Shown: positions 22,852 through 34,905, numbered from the stretch's first letter. The stretch: DNA of 64,000 nucleotides from Microbotryomycetes sp. JL201 (GCA_033819885.1 JAQYUZ010000019.1:62001-126000); one strand, 5' to 3'. Translations and numbers: made by a program. The notes: generated from the sequence alone by a model not told the origin.

Positions 22852-25152
22852 TCAAGCCGCCACTTCTGCCAACGCCGCGAAAAAGCTGCCTTTGCCCGAC
22901 ACTCGATCCTTTTCTGGCGAGCTGTCGTGTCCTTGCACGATGCCCATGTTAACGAGTTTGTGTGTGATTCGTTCTGCTCCGTGTCGAGTTCCACTCAGAT
23001 TCAACGCGTCTGGTCCGAGCTACGCAAAGGGCAAGTTTGAGACATTTGAGTAAAAGAAAGGCTGATCCCTCGACTGACCTCGAGCATAGCATACGCGCCC
23101 ATGACAAACACGGGCAGATCCTTATCGATTTGCAAGTCGGGCGTGAGGCGAGGCAACCCGTTCACGACCTGAACGCTGTCGAGCATCGGTTGGACGCACT
23201 CCACCGAAGCGAAATCGAGCTTGCTGCCAGTTGAGCAAACGACATAATCGACGTGATGGGATACGCTGTCCGAGGTCTTGATTGACCAAAGTCCGTCTCG
23301 ATATTGGGCTTCTGCAACTGTCGTGTGCAAGTGGAGGTCAAGTTGCCGGGACTTGACGTGCTTGTTCAAGATGCTTGCGAACTGAGGGTTGACCGAACCA
23401 CCATTGCGAGCCGACATGATGGTGGCATGACGAGCCAATGGGCATTCTTCTTGCCAGAACGCAGCTTTGAGCAAATTGTTATACTTGGAGACCCATTCAA
23501 GGTCCATGTCAAAATGCTTGACTTTGAGTGAGCCGCGACAGAGCAAAATGACTTTCGAGACGCCTTTGCGAATGGCTTGATCGACAATTTGTGCGGAAGT
23601 CAGACTGCGGAATGGTTCATCAACGGTCGGCCGCTCGCCTTCAGGGCAATATGTCTCTTACCCTCCACCGATGACCAGCAGAGTCGTTCGGTTGCCTTGC
23701 GCAATCTTGGCAGCAAGAAACGGGGGAGGGAAACAGAAGCCTTCGTCTGCAAAAGCGGTCGAGTGACACCAAGCTTGCCCATGCCTGACTGTTTGACCTC
23801 TCTCTGACCTCGCAAGCGCTTTCTCGATGGTAGGAGGCAGGAAAGGCGTGCTAGAGGGACCGACTGCAAAAACGACTGCTGCTGCGCCAAAGACGCAGAC
23901 CGTACCGTCGGGCATCACGACGACAATGCGGAACCCGTCGACCAGCTCTTGCCCTTGTACATGGAGCTGTCTTCGGCTGACAGATACTACTTTGCCGTGA
24001 GTGACAAGGTCTTGCAGATGATATCGCTTGACGAGCTCGTCCTCGATGAAGTCACGAAACAAAGCGCTCGAAGGCCGGAAGTAATCCTGTGATGGCGATT
24101 CAGCTACATTTGAGAAGCTTAGGTCACCCCGCGTACTTCTCTTTCTCGCTCGTTAATTGTTTTGGCTTTGCCGCAGCGGGATTGTCTACACAAGCCGTTT
24201 GAGCTTAGCTGATTGCCCGCATACATGTGAAGATACCAAACGTGCCTCTTCTTGCGCTCGTGCTTGCTCTTTTCTGCCCCAACCACGTTGTCAATTGGCA
24301 TCAACTCGTCTTCCTGGCCAAGAATATACCGGTTAATTTGGGAGGAAACGGGACGGGGCCGGAGGAACCGACCCGATTGACTCGTCTTGCATACGCCACT
24401 AGCGCGTCGTTGTCGGCGGGCGAAGGATGAAACAGCATTGGGCTGCGCAAGTACTGGATCTCGAGTCCTCTGAAGAATGAGTTCCACCTAGCTAGAAAGC
24501 CTTTCCCGGAAGCGTCGATGACTCGAACGACAGACGAGAGATCGCTGCCAGAGCAAGTGCAAGTACTGCAAGTCTGGACGAGCTTGCGAGCAGCCCAGTG
24601 ACCTTTGACCGCAGGTTTGTGCTTCGTCGAGGAAGGCCGAGCGGGTCTGCGAGCATGGAGCCAGGACAATCGAGCGTGCTCAAGGTCAGTGTAGAGTGAT
24701 GCTGGGTGCGAGTCGGCGAGTCTTGCGCAAAGTGCCAGTGAATGTGGACCACCGCCGACGACGAGGACCTGAGTAAAGTTTTCAGGAGCGATGGACACCG
24801 GCTCGAAGTTGTCGATCTCGGTTTTGTCAGGTGGCGGACAGCAGGCCGACATGCACGATGTAGAGGTAAGGCTAGACGGTGTACTGTCACAGGTCTCGCA
24901 GTCGGAGATGTCGGCGCTGCCCTCAAGCTCGAGAGAGGACAGCTCGGCAGCGAGGTCGGTCGCGCAAAGCGTAGGTCTCGCCGGCAGGACTGGAACGTAG
25001 TCCGGGTCGGGAAGATGCTGCATCATTATGTGATGGACCAACTTTGAATGCGTTCGAGGGCCTCGCAGGCTGATTGAAGAGATTGGCGACCCTTTCGGTG
25101 ACCGCGAGGGTTTTGCCTGGGTAGCCTCTATCTCTGGCCCAGGAATCGTCAT
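22852..25152 (-). CDS. FAD/NAD(P)-binding flavoprotein related to ornithine/lysine N-monooxygenases
   Basis: Belongs to the large flavoprotein group around SidA-type amino-acid N-hydroxylases, but the true substrate is unknown; it is not clearly a siderophore enzyme. The FAD motif is TQVLVVGGGPHSLALCARL. The region AYARRVNRE joins across an intron to DELMPIDNVVGAEKSKHERK, then KTINERERE and YFRPSSALFRDFIED. The NADP motif is TTLLVIGGGLTSAQIVDQAI, rebuilt across an intron. The C-terminal part GPDALNLSGTRHGANRITHK ends at TGA 22852-22854. The N-terminal 110 residues are Ser/Pro-rich. It starts only 69 bases downstream of the GNA1 stop on the same strand. Confidence 0.82.
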
Positions 25153-25220
25153 TGTAGACTTTCGTGCTCAGAATGTGGGTATGCTTTGCCAAATGAAGGG
25201 AATCTATTCGAGTCAGGAGT

Positions 25221-25908
25221 CTAAACATTATATCGGGCCATTTCGCATCCTTTCGTCTCGAAGCTAGAATTGACAGAGCGTCAGATCGGGAGCGTCCATG
25301 CCTCTGCGCCGATGCTCACCCGCACTTGATGTAGAATGCTGCGCATAGAGAGACAATAGACTTTGAGCCTGGCAGTGGCGAAATTTTTGCCTGCGTGCTC
25401 ACCTTCGTTCTTCGGATTACAGTCCAGAATCGTCTGCGTTTCAACCAGTTAGCCTGACTGAATGGGTTTGTAACATTGTTGCGACTGCACTCGCCTTGTA
25501 CGCGCCGAGCTCCTGACTGATGGCGACGAGGGCGTCAATGATCTTCTTGCCCAAGCCCTTGCCTTGCATCTTCGGCGACACTGCAATGTCTTCGATGTGT
25601 CCGACCGTGCCTGCGGCCCTGATGAACTTGCGCTCGTGCACCAGAGTGCCGGTCGCGACCAGCTCGTCCGCGCCGTCGTCAACGAGCACGATCGGATAGT
25701 ACGTGCCGCATGTCGTGACTAGCTCTTTGAACCTTGCTTGCCATGCTTCCCGACCAATGTCTGGCGCCTGCGTAAGCGTCGCGAGCAGGCGCAAGTGCCC
25801 GCGTTCATAATCGCCGAGCTGCAGCGGACGCAGCCGGACACCGCTCGGTAATCCCTCCTGCAGCCGACTTGGTATCACTGTCACGTCGAACGCCGGCAGA
25901 TCCGACAT
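25221..25908 (-). CDS. GNA1: glucosamine-6-phosphate N-acetyltransferase
   Basis: GNAT-family enzyme that acetylates glucosamine-6-phosphate on the way to UDP-GlcNAc, needed for chitin, GPI anchors and N-glycans. Visible motifs: VTVIPSRLQEGLPSGVRLRP, YPIVLVDDGADELVATGTLV, HERKFIRAAGTVGHIEDIAV, SPKMQGKGLGKKIIDALVAI (acetyl-CoA loop Q-G-K-G-L-G-K) and TILDCNPKNEAFYIKCGFET, ending KGCEMARYNV. The C-terminal part is spread over three small exons. The intron at 25434-25494 starts with GC. The ATG at 25908 gives MSDLPAFDVTVIP; the open frame upstream has no earlier ATG. Length about 160-165 residues, right for Gna1. Confidence 0.93.
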
Positions 25909-26703
25909 GGCGTCGCCAATCTGACGAGGGAGAAGAAAGGAGGCGAGGGGCCCGAGCGCAAGAGGGCCCACAAATGCGCCAAATGTGCAGTGAAATGGGC
26001 GTGCATCTGTATCTCACGATTCTTGCGTTAATGTGCTGCATGTTCCCAAGTTGGCTGGATCAGAGATTCGGACGACTCCTGTTTCCCTATTTCCGCGGGG
26101 CCACGGACTGATGACAGTGCTCAGATCGCGCGCGGTCCCATCTTCTCGCGAGTTGACTCTGGGATCGTTTCTAACCTATGCATGACGAGCCAACTGACTG
26201 ACTCGAGCAGTCGAGGTACGCCAACGCCACTACCGACCGAAGTTCCGCAACACGAGGGAGGCCATCTTCGTAAATCCGCGCGAGCGCATGGCAGACGTTT
26301 GCTGCGATGCAGGGTAGATCTTGCTTGGCCCAGGACAGCGGCCAAGCCAGCTTCCGGCTGCGGAGGCAGCGTTCCCGGAAATGACAAGCAGGCAGATTCT
26401 GTAGCTGCGCGTGCTCGGGAAAACATCAGTGTCAAAATGCGTAATGCCGCAAAGGCCATCGACTTGAGAAGCTTTCTCGTTTTCAAATTCGGCACATTTG
26501 ACCCGATCAGGCGGCTGGGCGATCACATCCACGTGCTGCGAACAAACTGCGGCGGGTGGGCTTGTGGTCCTGCGCCCGGCGCCAGTTTCAGCAAGCACAA
26601 GACGAGGTTTTCTCGTTACCTGCTGCTGCTAGTGATTATCGGCTCGACGACCGGCGTCCGTTTACGCTACGCTCGGTATCCGCCCCGATCACTTGCATCG
26701 GCC
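25909..26703. other. divergent intergenic region with open frame
   Basis: This 795-base gap lies between divergent genes GNA1 and the DUF6534 protein. A frame is open from about 26182 and runs in phase into the DUF6534 first exon. Its sequence (for example HEGGHLRKSARAHGRRLLRC) resembles no family I know and looks like chance coding, so I treat the region as promoter and leader. Confidence 0.4.
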
Positions 26704-28232
26704 ATGTTAAACTCGCGCGCAAGCTCAGATGTTGAACCACCAGCGTCGTCCGCCGATGCGATCTCCGTGGTCAGTGCCCCTCTACTTATGTATGTTTGCA
26801 CAAGAGCTAAAGTTGGGTGCAATGCAGCTCGGTCCGGTCTTGCTCGGCGACGCCTGCAACCTCGTCCTGTTCGGCTTGCTGCTGTCGAGCTTTACCAACT
26901 TCGTGAAATCTTCGGCATGGCGAGCCAGCTCGCGAAAACTCAGATGTACCATCGTCGCTGTCATCCTTGTTGTCGGAGCCATCGTCGGGCTGCAGACGTA
27001 TGATCTGTGGTACTTTGGCACGCTGCAGTCACGCGAACTGTCGACGTTACTGCGCGGGACTTGGCCCGAGGCATTCGAGCCAGTCCTCGCTGGACTTGTC
27101 GGCGCTATCGTCGAATCCATTCTCGTCACGCGCGCTTCGAGGTTCATCCAACTCAAGCGAATCAGAGTGCCGTTGCTCGTCATCGCCGCCTTGACAATCC
27201 TGACGGGCTTCCTCGGCAGCGTCGGTGTCACGGTGTCAGTATACAAGAAGTCAGCTCCAATGTCAAGAACTTATACTGATGCTCTCTCATGACCCAGCTG
27301 GCTCTGTTTGTTCTACAGAGATCCACTGTGGGAGCCAAAAATCAGTGGTCTCCCGACATTCAACAATTGCATGGCAACATTCCTCGTGTGCTCTGCAAGC
27401 GTTGACCTGGCCATCTCCGTAACATGTGTGCACTTTGCTCGACTGGTATTCGCCTGGGCGTGCTGACTCGACTGCCTTTCCAGACATAGTCTCTCTACGG
27501 AAGCGAATAGCGGGCTTCAACAAGTCGACCGACTCGGCCCTAGTACTCATCATGAGGTTGACTCTGAGAAGTGCTTTGTATACTGCAGTAGTCGCCATTG
27601 CTGGCGCTGCCTGTTCGCTTGCTTTCGACAGCTACACAATCAAGACGATCGACGTCGCCTGGGCTTTCTTGTTGCCCCTGCCTTCCCTTTACGCGTTGTC
27701 CATGTTCACGACGCTGGACGTCAGAAACCGATTGTCTGATCACTTTAGATCGAGCACCATACCGGCGGCCACTCCTGCTTTCCTGACGACAGATCGACCC
27801 GTTCAGCCCATCACTTTGACAAAACTCTCCGGGCTGTCCAGTCAGGCTCCACCAGTGTCTTCAACATTGGCTCAGACCTCATTTGACATGAGAACCGGGG
27901 CAACGTCCACATCCTCAGTGTCGTTCGTCCCTGTAGCGTTTCCCATATTATCAACATCCCCAAGCGCAAATGAACTACAAACGCCGAAACGAAGTGTGTC
28001 AATGTCTTCGATCCGAGACGTTATCCGACAACGGGGACAGCCTGTCGCGACAAGCATATCGGTCCTCAAAAACGCCAGTCCGAGGCGGACGTCAAAAACG
28101 GTCGACATAGACCTGGAAAATGCTCTCCAAGACGACGACGAGACCGAGCAAAAACCTGTTGGAATCTTTGTCAAAGTCGAGCGGTTCGTTGTGGCAGAAC
28201 AAGAGGAGGATATGCAGAAAGAGGGAGTATAG
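26704..28232 (+). CDS. DUF6534-domain seven-helix membrane protein
   Basis: Integral membrane protein of a family abundant in basidiomycetes and of unknown function. Hydrophobic helices: NLVLFGLLLSSFTNFV, CTIVAVILVVGAIVGLQTYD, FEPVLAGLVGAIVESILVT, VPLLVIAALTILTGFLGSVG, NNCMATFLVCSASVDLAISV, SALYTAVVAIAGAACSLAF and IDVAWAFLLPLPSLYALSMF. The C-terminal DUF6534 part RLTLRSALYTAVVAI to TLDVRNRL is typical. A Ser/Thr-rich cytosolic tail follows. The first exon MLNSRASSDVEPPASSADAI joins to LGPVLLGDACN. Intron borders around 27230-27300 and 27445-27490 are plausible but not certain. Confidence 0.82.
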
Positions 28233-28311
28233 CTCAAAAATTCGCGTGTGTGGCTACAGTGTGTTGTTGTTGTTGTTTACACTAGTTGTACATGTTTGAG
28301 GGCAATAAGAA

Positions 28312-31130
28312 GTTTATCGCAGTCCAAATCCTTCGCTTTCTTTCATAGCGGTGCGAAGCTTGTCCCGCATGATGGCTTCGTCGGGATACCGATACAGACA
28401 CAGCTGGTTGAAGCATGTGTGCGAGGTTGGGAATCTCGTGATGTCGGAGCCAGAGCAAGTGATCTTGAGCTGTAGCGAGACAGTCAGTTTTGGCCAGCTC
28501 TTCGGACGTGAGCAGCATGCTCACGGTGAGAGCAGAGGTGCCAGTTGCAGGGACGCGATCAGAACCGGTGATAAACAGCAACAACTGTCGCTGCTCGTCC
28601 GCATCGAACGTTTTGAACACGTGCCAAAACAGTCTATCGAAGAGTCAGTCAGCGACTGTGCTCAGGATATGGCGGAGGAAGGACTTACTTGACCGTGTCG
28701 TCCTCAGCGTCCCAACCTTCATATATCGCCGCGTGCTCGAGCTGCTCAATGTCCAGTTCCTCCGAACTACCTCGCACAAGAAGTTCCAGCTCCTCGCCCT
28801 TGAATAAGCTGAGCGCGTTGCCGCTCGTCACTTGGGTAAAACCTGTCGAGAACGCTTTGAATTGTTCGGCCACAGAAACGCTCAACAAAAAGTCGACGTA
28901 GAGGTTGACGAACTCGTGCCTGTTGGCGCGAGTGACTGGACGGTCCTTGCCGCCGGGCAAAAGCTCAACTTCCCGAACACTACCCCACTCCTCGATTTCG
29001 CCGACGAATGACCGACAGAAAACGTCTTCAACGTCGTCACCATCGTAATCGAGCAGTTGCTGAAGACCGCGAGCGAGCGCCGGGTGCAGCAGCGACAAGT
29101 CGTGCAAAGTAACCTTTTCATTTTGAAGCTTCTTGTAGATCGCTTGAGGCAGGGGTATGTCAAGGGTTGCCGCGTTATAACAAGCCAGTCCAACGACGAC
29201 GCCAACGAGATAAAACTCGTCGAGATCTTGCGAAGCTGGGTTGAACCAGCACAGGTTTGTATCGGCATCGAGCGTAAACATGCCCCACTGCGGATCGAAT
29301 AGTTGTCGACACAGCAGCAAAAACCACTCCTGAGTTGTCCGAGTCAGCATTAGGCTACGCGCTGGGGCAATTCGATATTCTTACTTTACGGATGCCTCCA
29401 GCGTCAATGCCGTCCTCGCCGACGAAAGAAACTTTCAATGCTTTTTTGAGGTTGACGCGATTAGCGGAAATCTGGATCGATAGCAGTCAGCATGGCGGTC
29501 CGTACAAGAGCGAATGTTCGACGCACCTGCTCAAGGGAATCCTGCACGATGTGCGTACGTCGCACTTTCAGATGCAAAAATGGCATCTCGAGCATTCGAC
29601 GCATCAGTGTCGAGATGAGCGCCTCTCGTGCCTTGTCTTCCATCTGACGCTGGCCGTCAAAGTTGAGCAGGTGCATCTTGGCGCCCAAAGAGAGCAAGTG
29701 CGGATAGGCACACAAGGAGACGCCCTCTCGACTTTCCCATCGCAGGAAGCTCTGAGTGATGGCAGCTTCGCCCAGGGAGTCGATCAATGTGACATAGAAT
29801 GCGGATACGGGAACGCGCGGTTGGTTGGTGTTGGCCGCGACTAAGAACGGCGTCAGCGCGCGCCTTGGAACGGTTTTGAAATGGACTCACAGAACAACGC
29901 GCTGACTTTTGCAGCAGCCCGTACAGCCCAGTCGTTCTCGAACCCACCTTCCGGGCTACTGCCAACCCGTAGCGAGATGAACGAGACGACGAGTTCAATC
30001 TTGCGAAGGAGAGCTTCGCGCGGATACGGATCAGTCGTCGAGCTCAGGTAATGGGCAACAAGCGCATGGTGCATCTGATTTGGCAGATTCGAGATGCTAG
30101 AGGGTTATTTGTGAGCCAGCAGAACGCTCGTCCTTTCAGCATTCGAGCTTACAGTCCGATCAAGCTCGACAGCAAATGTTGCCGGTGACTCGCGTCGCTA
30201 CCGCCGTCTGGATAGAAGACCGGTGCTTCGATCAGGGATATCAGCCAACCGCCGTCGCTGGCGTGCACTTGTGCACCTGGCCGCATAAGAATTGCGCCAA
30301 TCAGCCGCCTAAGCTCGCCCGCCACCGTCTTTCTCCTTTTGATCAGGTCGAAGAAGGTTTTCAAAGTTTTGAACTTGGGTAGACGCTCTGGTAGCTGCAC
30401 TGCGCCAGCTGGTCTGAAGGATGCCTCTAACGATGGCAGGCTAGCAAAAGATCGCCTGACAGCATCAAGCAAAGCCGTTTCTGGGTCGATTTCAGAGTCC
30501 CGTAGAGACAAGGCATCGAGCTGGCCGGTGAAACTTGTCTGAGATGCGCTCGTGGATGATTGAGGACTGCGGTGGCACAGCTCAGCCAAGCTGGCCACTT
30601 CGTCCTCGGTGACATGACTTCGAGGTGGTAATGGAGGTGCGACCACGGCTGTACATTGGTAAACAGAACACAATGTCAACCGTCTGAGCAAGGCGGTCAG
30701 CCTGAAGATATGTCGTCATACGTCTGGGCGCTCCGAGTGACCTATCGAGGTCGTTAATTGTGCCGCATACGGTGCAGCGAAAGTTCAGTGAGCCTCTAGG
30801 ATACCTGAGCGATGTGTTACAGCACGCGCAGTGAGCCGAATCGAGCAGTTGCTGGCCAGCGAGCGGTGGCGGCCCGTGCGGCGCCTGGTATGGCGGCTGT
30901 TGTGGACCGCTCGTATTGACAGGAGCTCGAGTGGGGCGTCGATGTGCAATATGAGACGGAGCAGCAGACCCTCCAAGGTAGAAGGATTGCCCGGGCGTCC
31001 AGTTCGGCGGCAAAGGCGGAGGCGGAGGTTGCGTCTGCGCGCTCGTTGGCCGATACGGCGGGTACGCCGAGGGGGGACTTGATGCTGGCGGCGCGAATGA
31101 GCTGCTCGACGCTGGCCCGCTCCCCTGCAT
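28312..31130 (-). CDS. HECT-type E3 ubiquitin ligase (Hul4-like)
   Basis: Forms a thioester with ubiquitin on a HECT Cys and passes it to targets. The N-terminus is Pro-rich and disordered (QTQPPPPPLPPNWTPGQ), followed by a small Cys-rich motif CACCNTSLRYPRGSLNFRC, then TVCGTI, as found ahead of the HECT domain in Hul4-type ligases. HECT region: LLLCRQLFDPQWGMFTLDAD, FYLVGVVVGLACYNAATLDI, LYVDFLLSVSVAEQFKAFST, FITGSDRVPATG and FPTSHTCFNQLCLYRYPD with the catalytic Cys. Ends KESEGFGLR at TAA 28312-28314. Start ATG 31130. Eight or more short introns. It is divergent from the small wall protein, 87 bases apart. Confidence 0.88.
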
Positions 31131-31217
31131 GAGATTGTCCCGATGCCGAGCTTTAAATCAGCGGAGATTGAGCCACTCGCGGTTTCGTATCTTGACATTT
31201 TGTCACCACAGTGCACG
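31131..31217. promoter_or_regulatory. very short bidirectional promoter (87 bases)
   Basis: Only 87 bases separate the start codons of the HECT ligase and the cell-wall protein. Both promoters must fit here or extend into the neighbouring coding regions. Confidence 0.5.
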
Positions 31218-31775
31218 ATGCGATCGCTAACGCGAGCAGTCTCCATGGTGAGATCACATTGTATCCGACAACGTCAAGCTCGCTTACTCATCCATGCCGC
31301 ATTGCGCAGCTAGTGGCGGCGCTGCTCGTGATGGCGGTGTCGCTAGCTCAAGCTCAGAGCAATTCGAGTGCGCAGGTGCCGAGCACGTCAGGGTCTGCAT
31401 CGACTTCGATCATGCCTTCTGCGAGTGCCAGCAGTAACAATACGGCGTCAGTCAACGGCACGAGCGTTTCACTGAACGCGACCTCGTCCGGCACATCAAC
31501 AAATGCGACTTCGACAATACCTCTGACCACAGTCGAGGCCACACCAACTCAGTTCTCCAATCCGCAAATTACCGCCATCGCGCCTGGCGTGTCTGGCACC
31601 GTGGCATCCGGGCCGAACGACAAGTGAGTCTTGGCCGGCTCGACTCGCGCGTAAAACATGCTCAAACGCTCGTTTGTGCAGCTACATTGCAGCAGCAAAT
31701 AGACTCTCGTCTGACCAGCAGATGGTCCTGGCCGGCGCTGGACTGCTCGCAGCTGGCGTCTGGATCCTGGCCTGA
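31218..31775 (+). CDS. small secreted Ser/Thr-rich protein, probably GPI-anchored
   Basis: The signal peptide MRSLTRAVSMLVAALLVMAV is completed across the first intron and ends near SLAQAQS. The mature part is almost entirely Ser, Thr, Ala and Asn with several N-glycosylation sequons (NSS, NNT, NGT, NAT). The C-terminus NRLSSDQQMVLAGAGLLAAG, then VWILA and stop, is a hydrophobic tail like a GPI-attachment signal. About 145 residues, three exons; the join GAC-AA|C gives DNYIAAAN. Likely a cell-wall mannoprotein; no enzyme domain is visible. Confidence 0.78.
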
Positions 31776-31924
31776 TCTCTACCCTAGCGACATTTGCATT
31801 TACCTAGTCCCTGACATAGACACTGTTCCGCTGTTCGTGCTCTTCACGTCATTGTAGTTTATTACTGGTCATTTCATGTAATCTGGCCGTTAGAGCTCTT
31901 TTGCGCTCGAGCCTCTCGCTGTTC

Positions 31925-33376
31925 ATGCGGTCGTCTGCCCACCCTGCGGTCCGACCACGCGGCCACGTGCCTGACAGGGCTACAAAAAAGTACCATGCAG
32001 CGGTGAAGCGGTCCAACAGGCGAGTGCTGTTCTTTTTGGCCCCGTTGCGCCGAGCCGGATCTCCGAGCCGAAAGACTGACCAGGCTTGGCTCACGTACAG
32101 GCCAGGTGCTGCACAAAATACTCAAAGTGACTCTGATCATGCGTCGGAGCAGCCGAATGACGACGGCTGCGAGTCAGAAGACGAGAGTGAGCGCAGGCGG
32201 GCAATGCTTGAGGCACTGCAGCAACACCAGCAATCGTTTCTTGCCGACGCCTTGCCAGAGTCGATGCAATTTATTGGTAATCGCTCTTCAAAGGGCATAG
32301 GAAAGGCAAAAGAGACCGCGAGCAAGCCTGTTTGGGAGATGAGCTTGGAGGACCTCGAAGACGAGCAAGAAGAAGGCGACTCGGATGACTTGGAGAGTCA
32401 AGACGGACATGAAGATGACCAGAGCGTCGAGACTGCTGCAGGTGCGGGTCCGGTCCGGACGCAGAGCCTGTGTCTTGCTGATGATATTGCCACTGCTTAA
32501 AAGTCTCTCCTTCGAAGCGAGTACCCGAAGTTGCCGTATTCCAGGATCCAACAAGAGCCAACGACACCAGTTTGCCTTCAATGTTTGCCTTTGACGAGGC
32601 CACAGCACAGAGCATTCCTGCGGGAACGCGGCGGGACATGCGAGAGTTCATGGTGTGCCTACTTATGCCAGCACACATCAATAATCCACTCACTCCCGTC
32701 TCATGCAGTCTTCAAAAGTGTCCAGCAAACACAAGACGTTCAGTGTTGCCGATATTGCCAACGCAAAGCGGAAACCAAAGTCGAGAACAGCTACAGCTGC
32801 ATCTGCATCCCAGCCCGGGGCTGACGCCGAGGAGGAAGCGTACGTGCTCTTATTCAGAACGATTTTCGATTCTCGCTCATGCTTGAACAACGCAGTCATC
32901 TCGAGACTTTGGACTCACACTTGTCGAGCTTGGTTAAACCTCTGACCCAAGCAGGCGGCGCAGCATCGTCTCAACTGCCTCAGCTTCTGGCAGAACTTCC
33001 TTTGAGGACTTCAAAGCCTCTCAAAGGTCATACACCATTGCCCAAAAACGCCCCGAGAACGATGAGGGCAGGTCAAGCTGCCGCAAACCTGAAACGAGCT
33101 CAGAAGCGTGACGAAGCGGCTGGTATTAACTCTGGTACCAGCAGGAAACATGGTAGGGAGGCATTGACGCTGAAAGAAAAAAGGTTGGAAGACGCTGGGG
33201 GAGAAGTCAAAAGGCAAAGAGGCATGAAGGGTGCCGTTGGCAGGATGGGCGGTGGCGAGTTGAGGTTGTCAAAGAAGGATATTGAGTTTGGCATGAATGG
33301 TGGCGCCAAGAAGAACGACGGACTGTCATTCGGCGGTCATTCTGGAAGCAGAAAGGGCAAGAAAGGCAAGCGGTAG
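31925..33376 (+). CDS. Faf1/FSAF1-like 40S assembly factor (tentative)
   Basis: Nucleolar-looking protein with an acidic N-terminal half (EQEEGDSDDLESQDGHEDD) and a very basic C-terminus. The segment VPEVAVFQDPTRANDTSLP and the end MKGAVGRMGGGELRLSKKDI resemble the Faf1/C1orf131 family of small-subunit assembly factors, which end with a G-x-x-G-x-x-x-x-G-x-L-x-L-S motif. Introns: one after ETAA ending at AAAG, one after DMREFM, and one joining EEEA to HLETLDSHLSSLVK; all keep frame. The start is uncertain: ATG 31925 is the first in frame, but the basic stretch after it could include intron sequence. The family call is by motif only. Confidence 0.6.
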
Positions 33377-33440
33377 AACCGGGAGTAGTTACAATAGAAG
33401 CCCCTCTGAGCGAATAGCTATAGATGCCGCGCTTCCTTGC

Positions 33441-34905
33441 CTACTCTTCCTTGACCGGCACAAGCTCGAATTCGTACGTTCTCATGAGTGCCTTGCCACC
33501 CTTCTTAGCGAGCTCGGTACCGAGCCTCTCTTCCTTTTCCAACCTCTCTTGCGCTTCCTTTTCTGCCCTCTTTCTCTCGCCGCGCTCTTTTGCCGTTAGC
33601 GTCAAATCCTCGTTCGGACCTGAAGACAACCCTTCCCTATATCCAATTGTTCTTCTGTGCTCGTAGCCCTCCCATTCTGCCGGATCGAATGCGAACGAAC
33701 GCAAGACGGCATAATTTGGTTGAGTCGTCTTCGGCAACGGCTTCGGCAGTATGGATGGGGCCAGCATCGATCCTTTCGATCCAAGCTGCGGCAAGCACCA
33801 CAATGAATAAGGCGAGACAGTCCGTAATGTTATCAGAACTGTGCCTGCGGTTGTCGGAGGCGGAGGAACGATGTTCAAAGCGGGGTTGCCGCCGACTTGT
33901 TCGTCCTGATCGACATCGAGGTCTTCCTCTGGTCCCGACTCTTCACCGTCCGAATCTTGACGCTTTCGCTTGGCTTGCTTGCCTTTCGCCGCCACCGCTG
34001 GCGCCCGTGACGTTCCTTTGCGCAGGAATGGCGCCGCAGATTTTAAAAAGTTGAGAATCAGCGTTTGGTTCGCTCGAACATTGCGGTCTTGGTCTGTGAT
34101 GCCTTGGCCTACATTGCGATGTGTCAGCATGTCGCAGGAATGGATATCCGGGCAGGAGAACGAACCAACATGCGGAAAGTTGAAGACGATGCGGTCCAAT
34201 TTGCCCTTGTGCTCTTTGATTTCTTTGATCTTCTCGAGCTTGGTTGCATCAACTCCAAACAAGACTGTTGCACCAGCTTCTTTGAGGGCGCGAACGTGCT
34301 CGAGGACGTCTGGGTATTTTTGTTGCGCCTCGGTCAACGAATCATAGGCGGTGGCATACAGCAGGTGAGGCGAGACGATGGCTGGCTTCTGCAGCAACAA
34401 AGAATGTGCAAACGAGAAATTGCCTGTGCGTTGTCGGGTCAATCACACGGCGAGATATGTAACCGCCACAACGTCTTACCTTCGCCGACGAGCAAGATGC
34501 GCTCACCAAGGGCAAACGGTGTCGGACCCTTGCGCTTCTTAATGATCACAGGCTTTTGCGCAACCTCTCTCGTATCGATCGCATGAGCGGCTTCGTCTTC
34601 CGACTCGATCTCGTCTTCCTCGGCGCGTTCTTTACCCTTTCCAATCTCGCGCTCCATCTGTCGCTGCCTCTTGGCTCTCTTTCGTGCTCGAAGCGCTTCT
34701 GGGCCTCCTTCCTTGAGCTTGGCCGCCTCTGCTTGTCGTTGCTCTGATATTTTGGCCTGAGCTCGTTTCGTTGCGGCCTGCTGCTCCTTGGCGAGGGCTG
34801 TTCAAAGCACGTCAGGGGCTTTAATGGGCATATTTTGTTTTCTGACTGACCTGCAGCGAGCCTGCCCTTTTGCTTGGGTCCACCGCCAACTCTGTTGCGT
34901 GCCAT
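33441..34905 (-). CDS. BMT5: 25S rRNA (uridine-N3)-methyltransferase, Bmt5 family
   Basis: SAM-dependent enzyme that methylates N3 of a uridine in 25S rRNA in the nucleolus. Motifs: FALGERILLVGEG joined across an intron to NFSFAHSLL (SAM loop), LYATAYDSLTEAQQKYPDVL, LDRIVFNFPHVGQGITDQDR (family signature, across an intron) and NVRANQTLILNFLKSAAPFL. An acidic insert (SGPEEDLDVDQDEQ) sits in the catalytic domain. The N-terminal extension of about 100 residues is basic and helical (LAKEQQAATKRAQAKISEQR, RARKRAKRQRQMERE). The start MARNRVGGGPKQKGRL is at 34905, the stop at 33441. Confidence 0.92.

Noticed and set aside
24119-24487. Separate 122-codon minus-strand gene candidate
   Set aside because: Its conserved parts (IDNVVGAEKSKHERKK, KTINERERE) belong in frame to the SidA-like flavoprotein once introns are removed.
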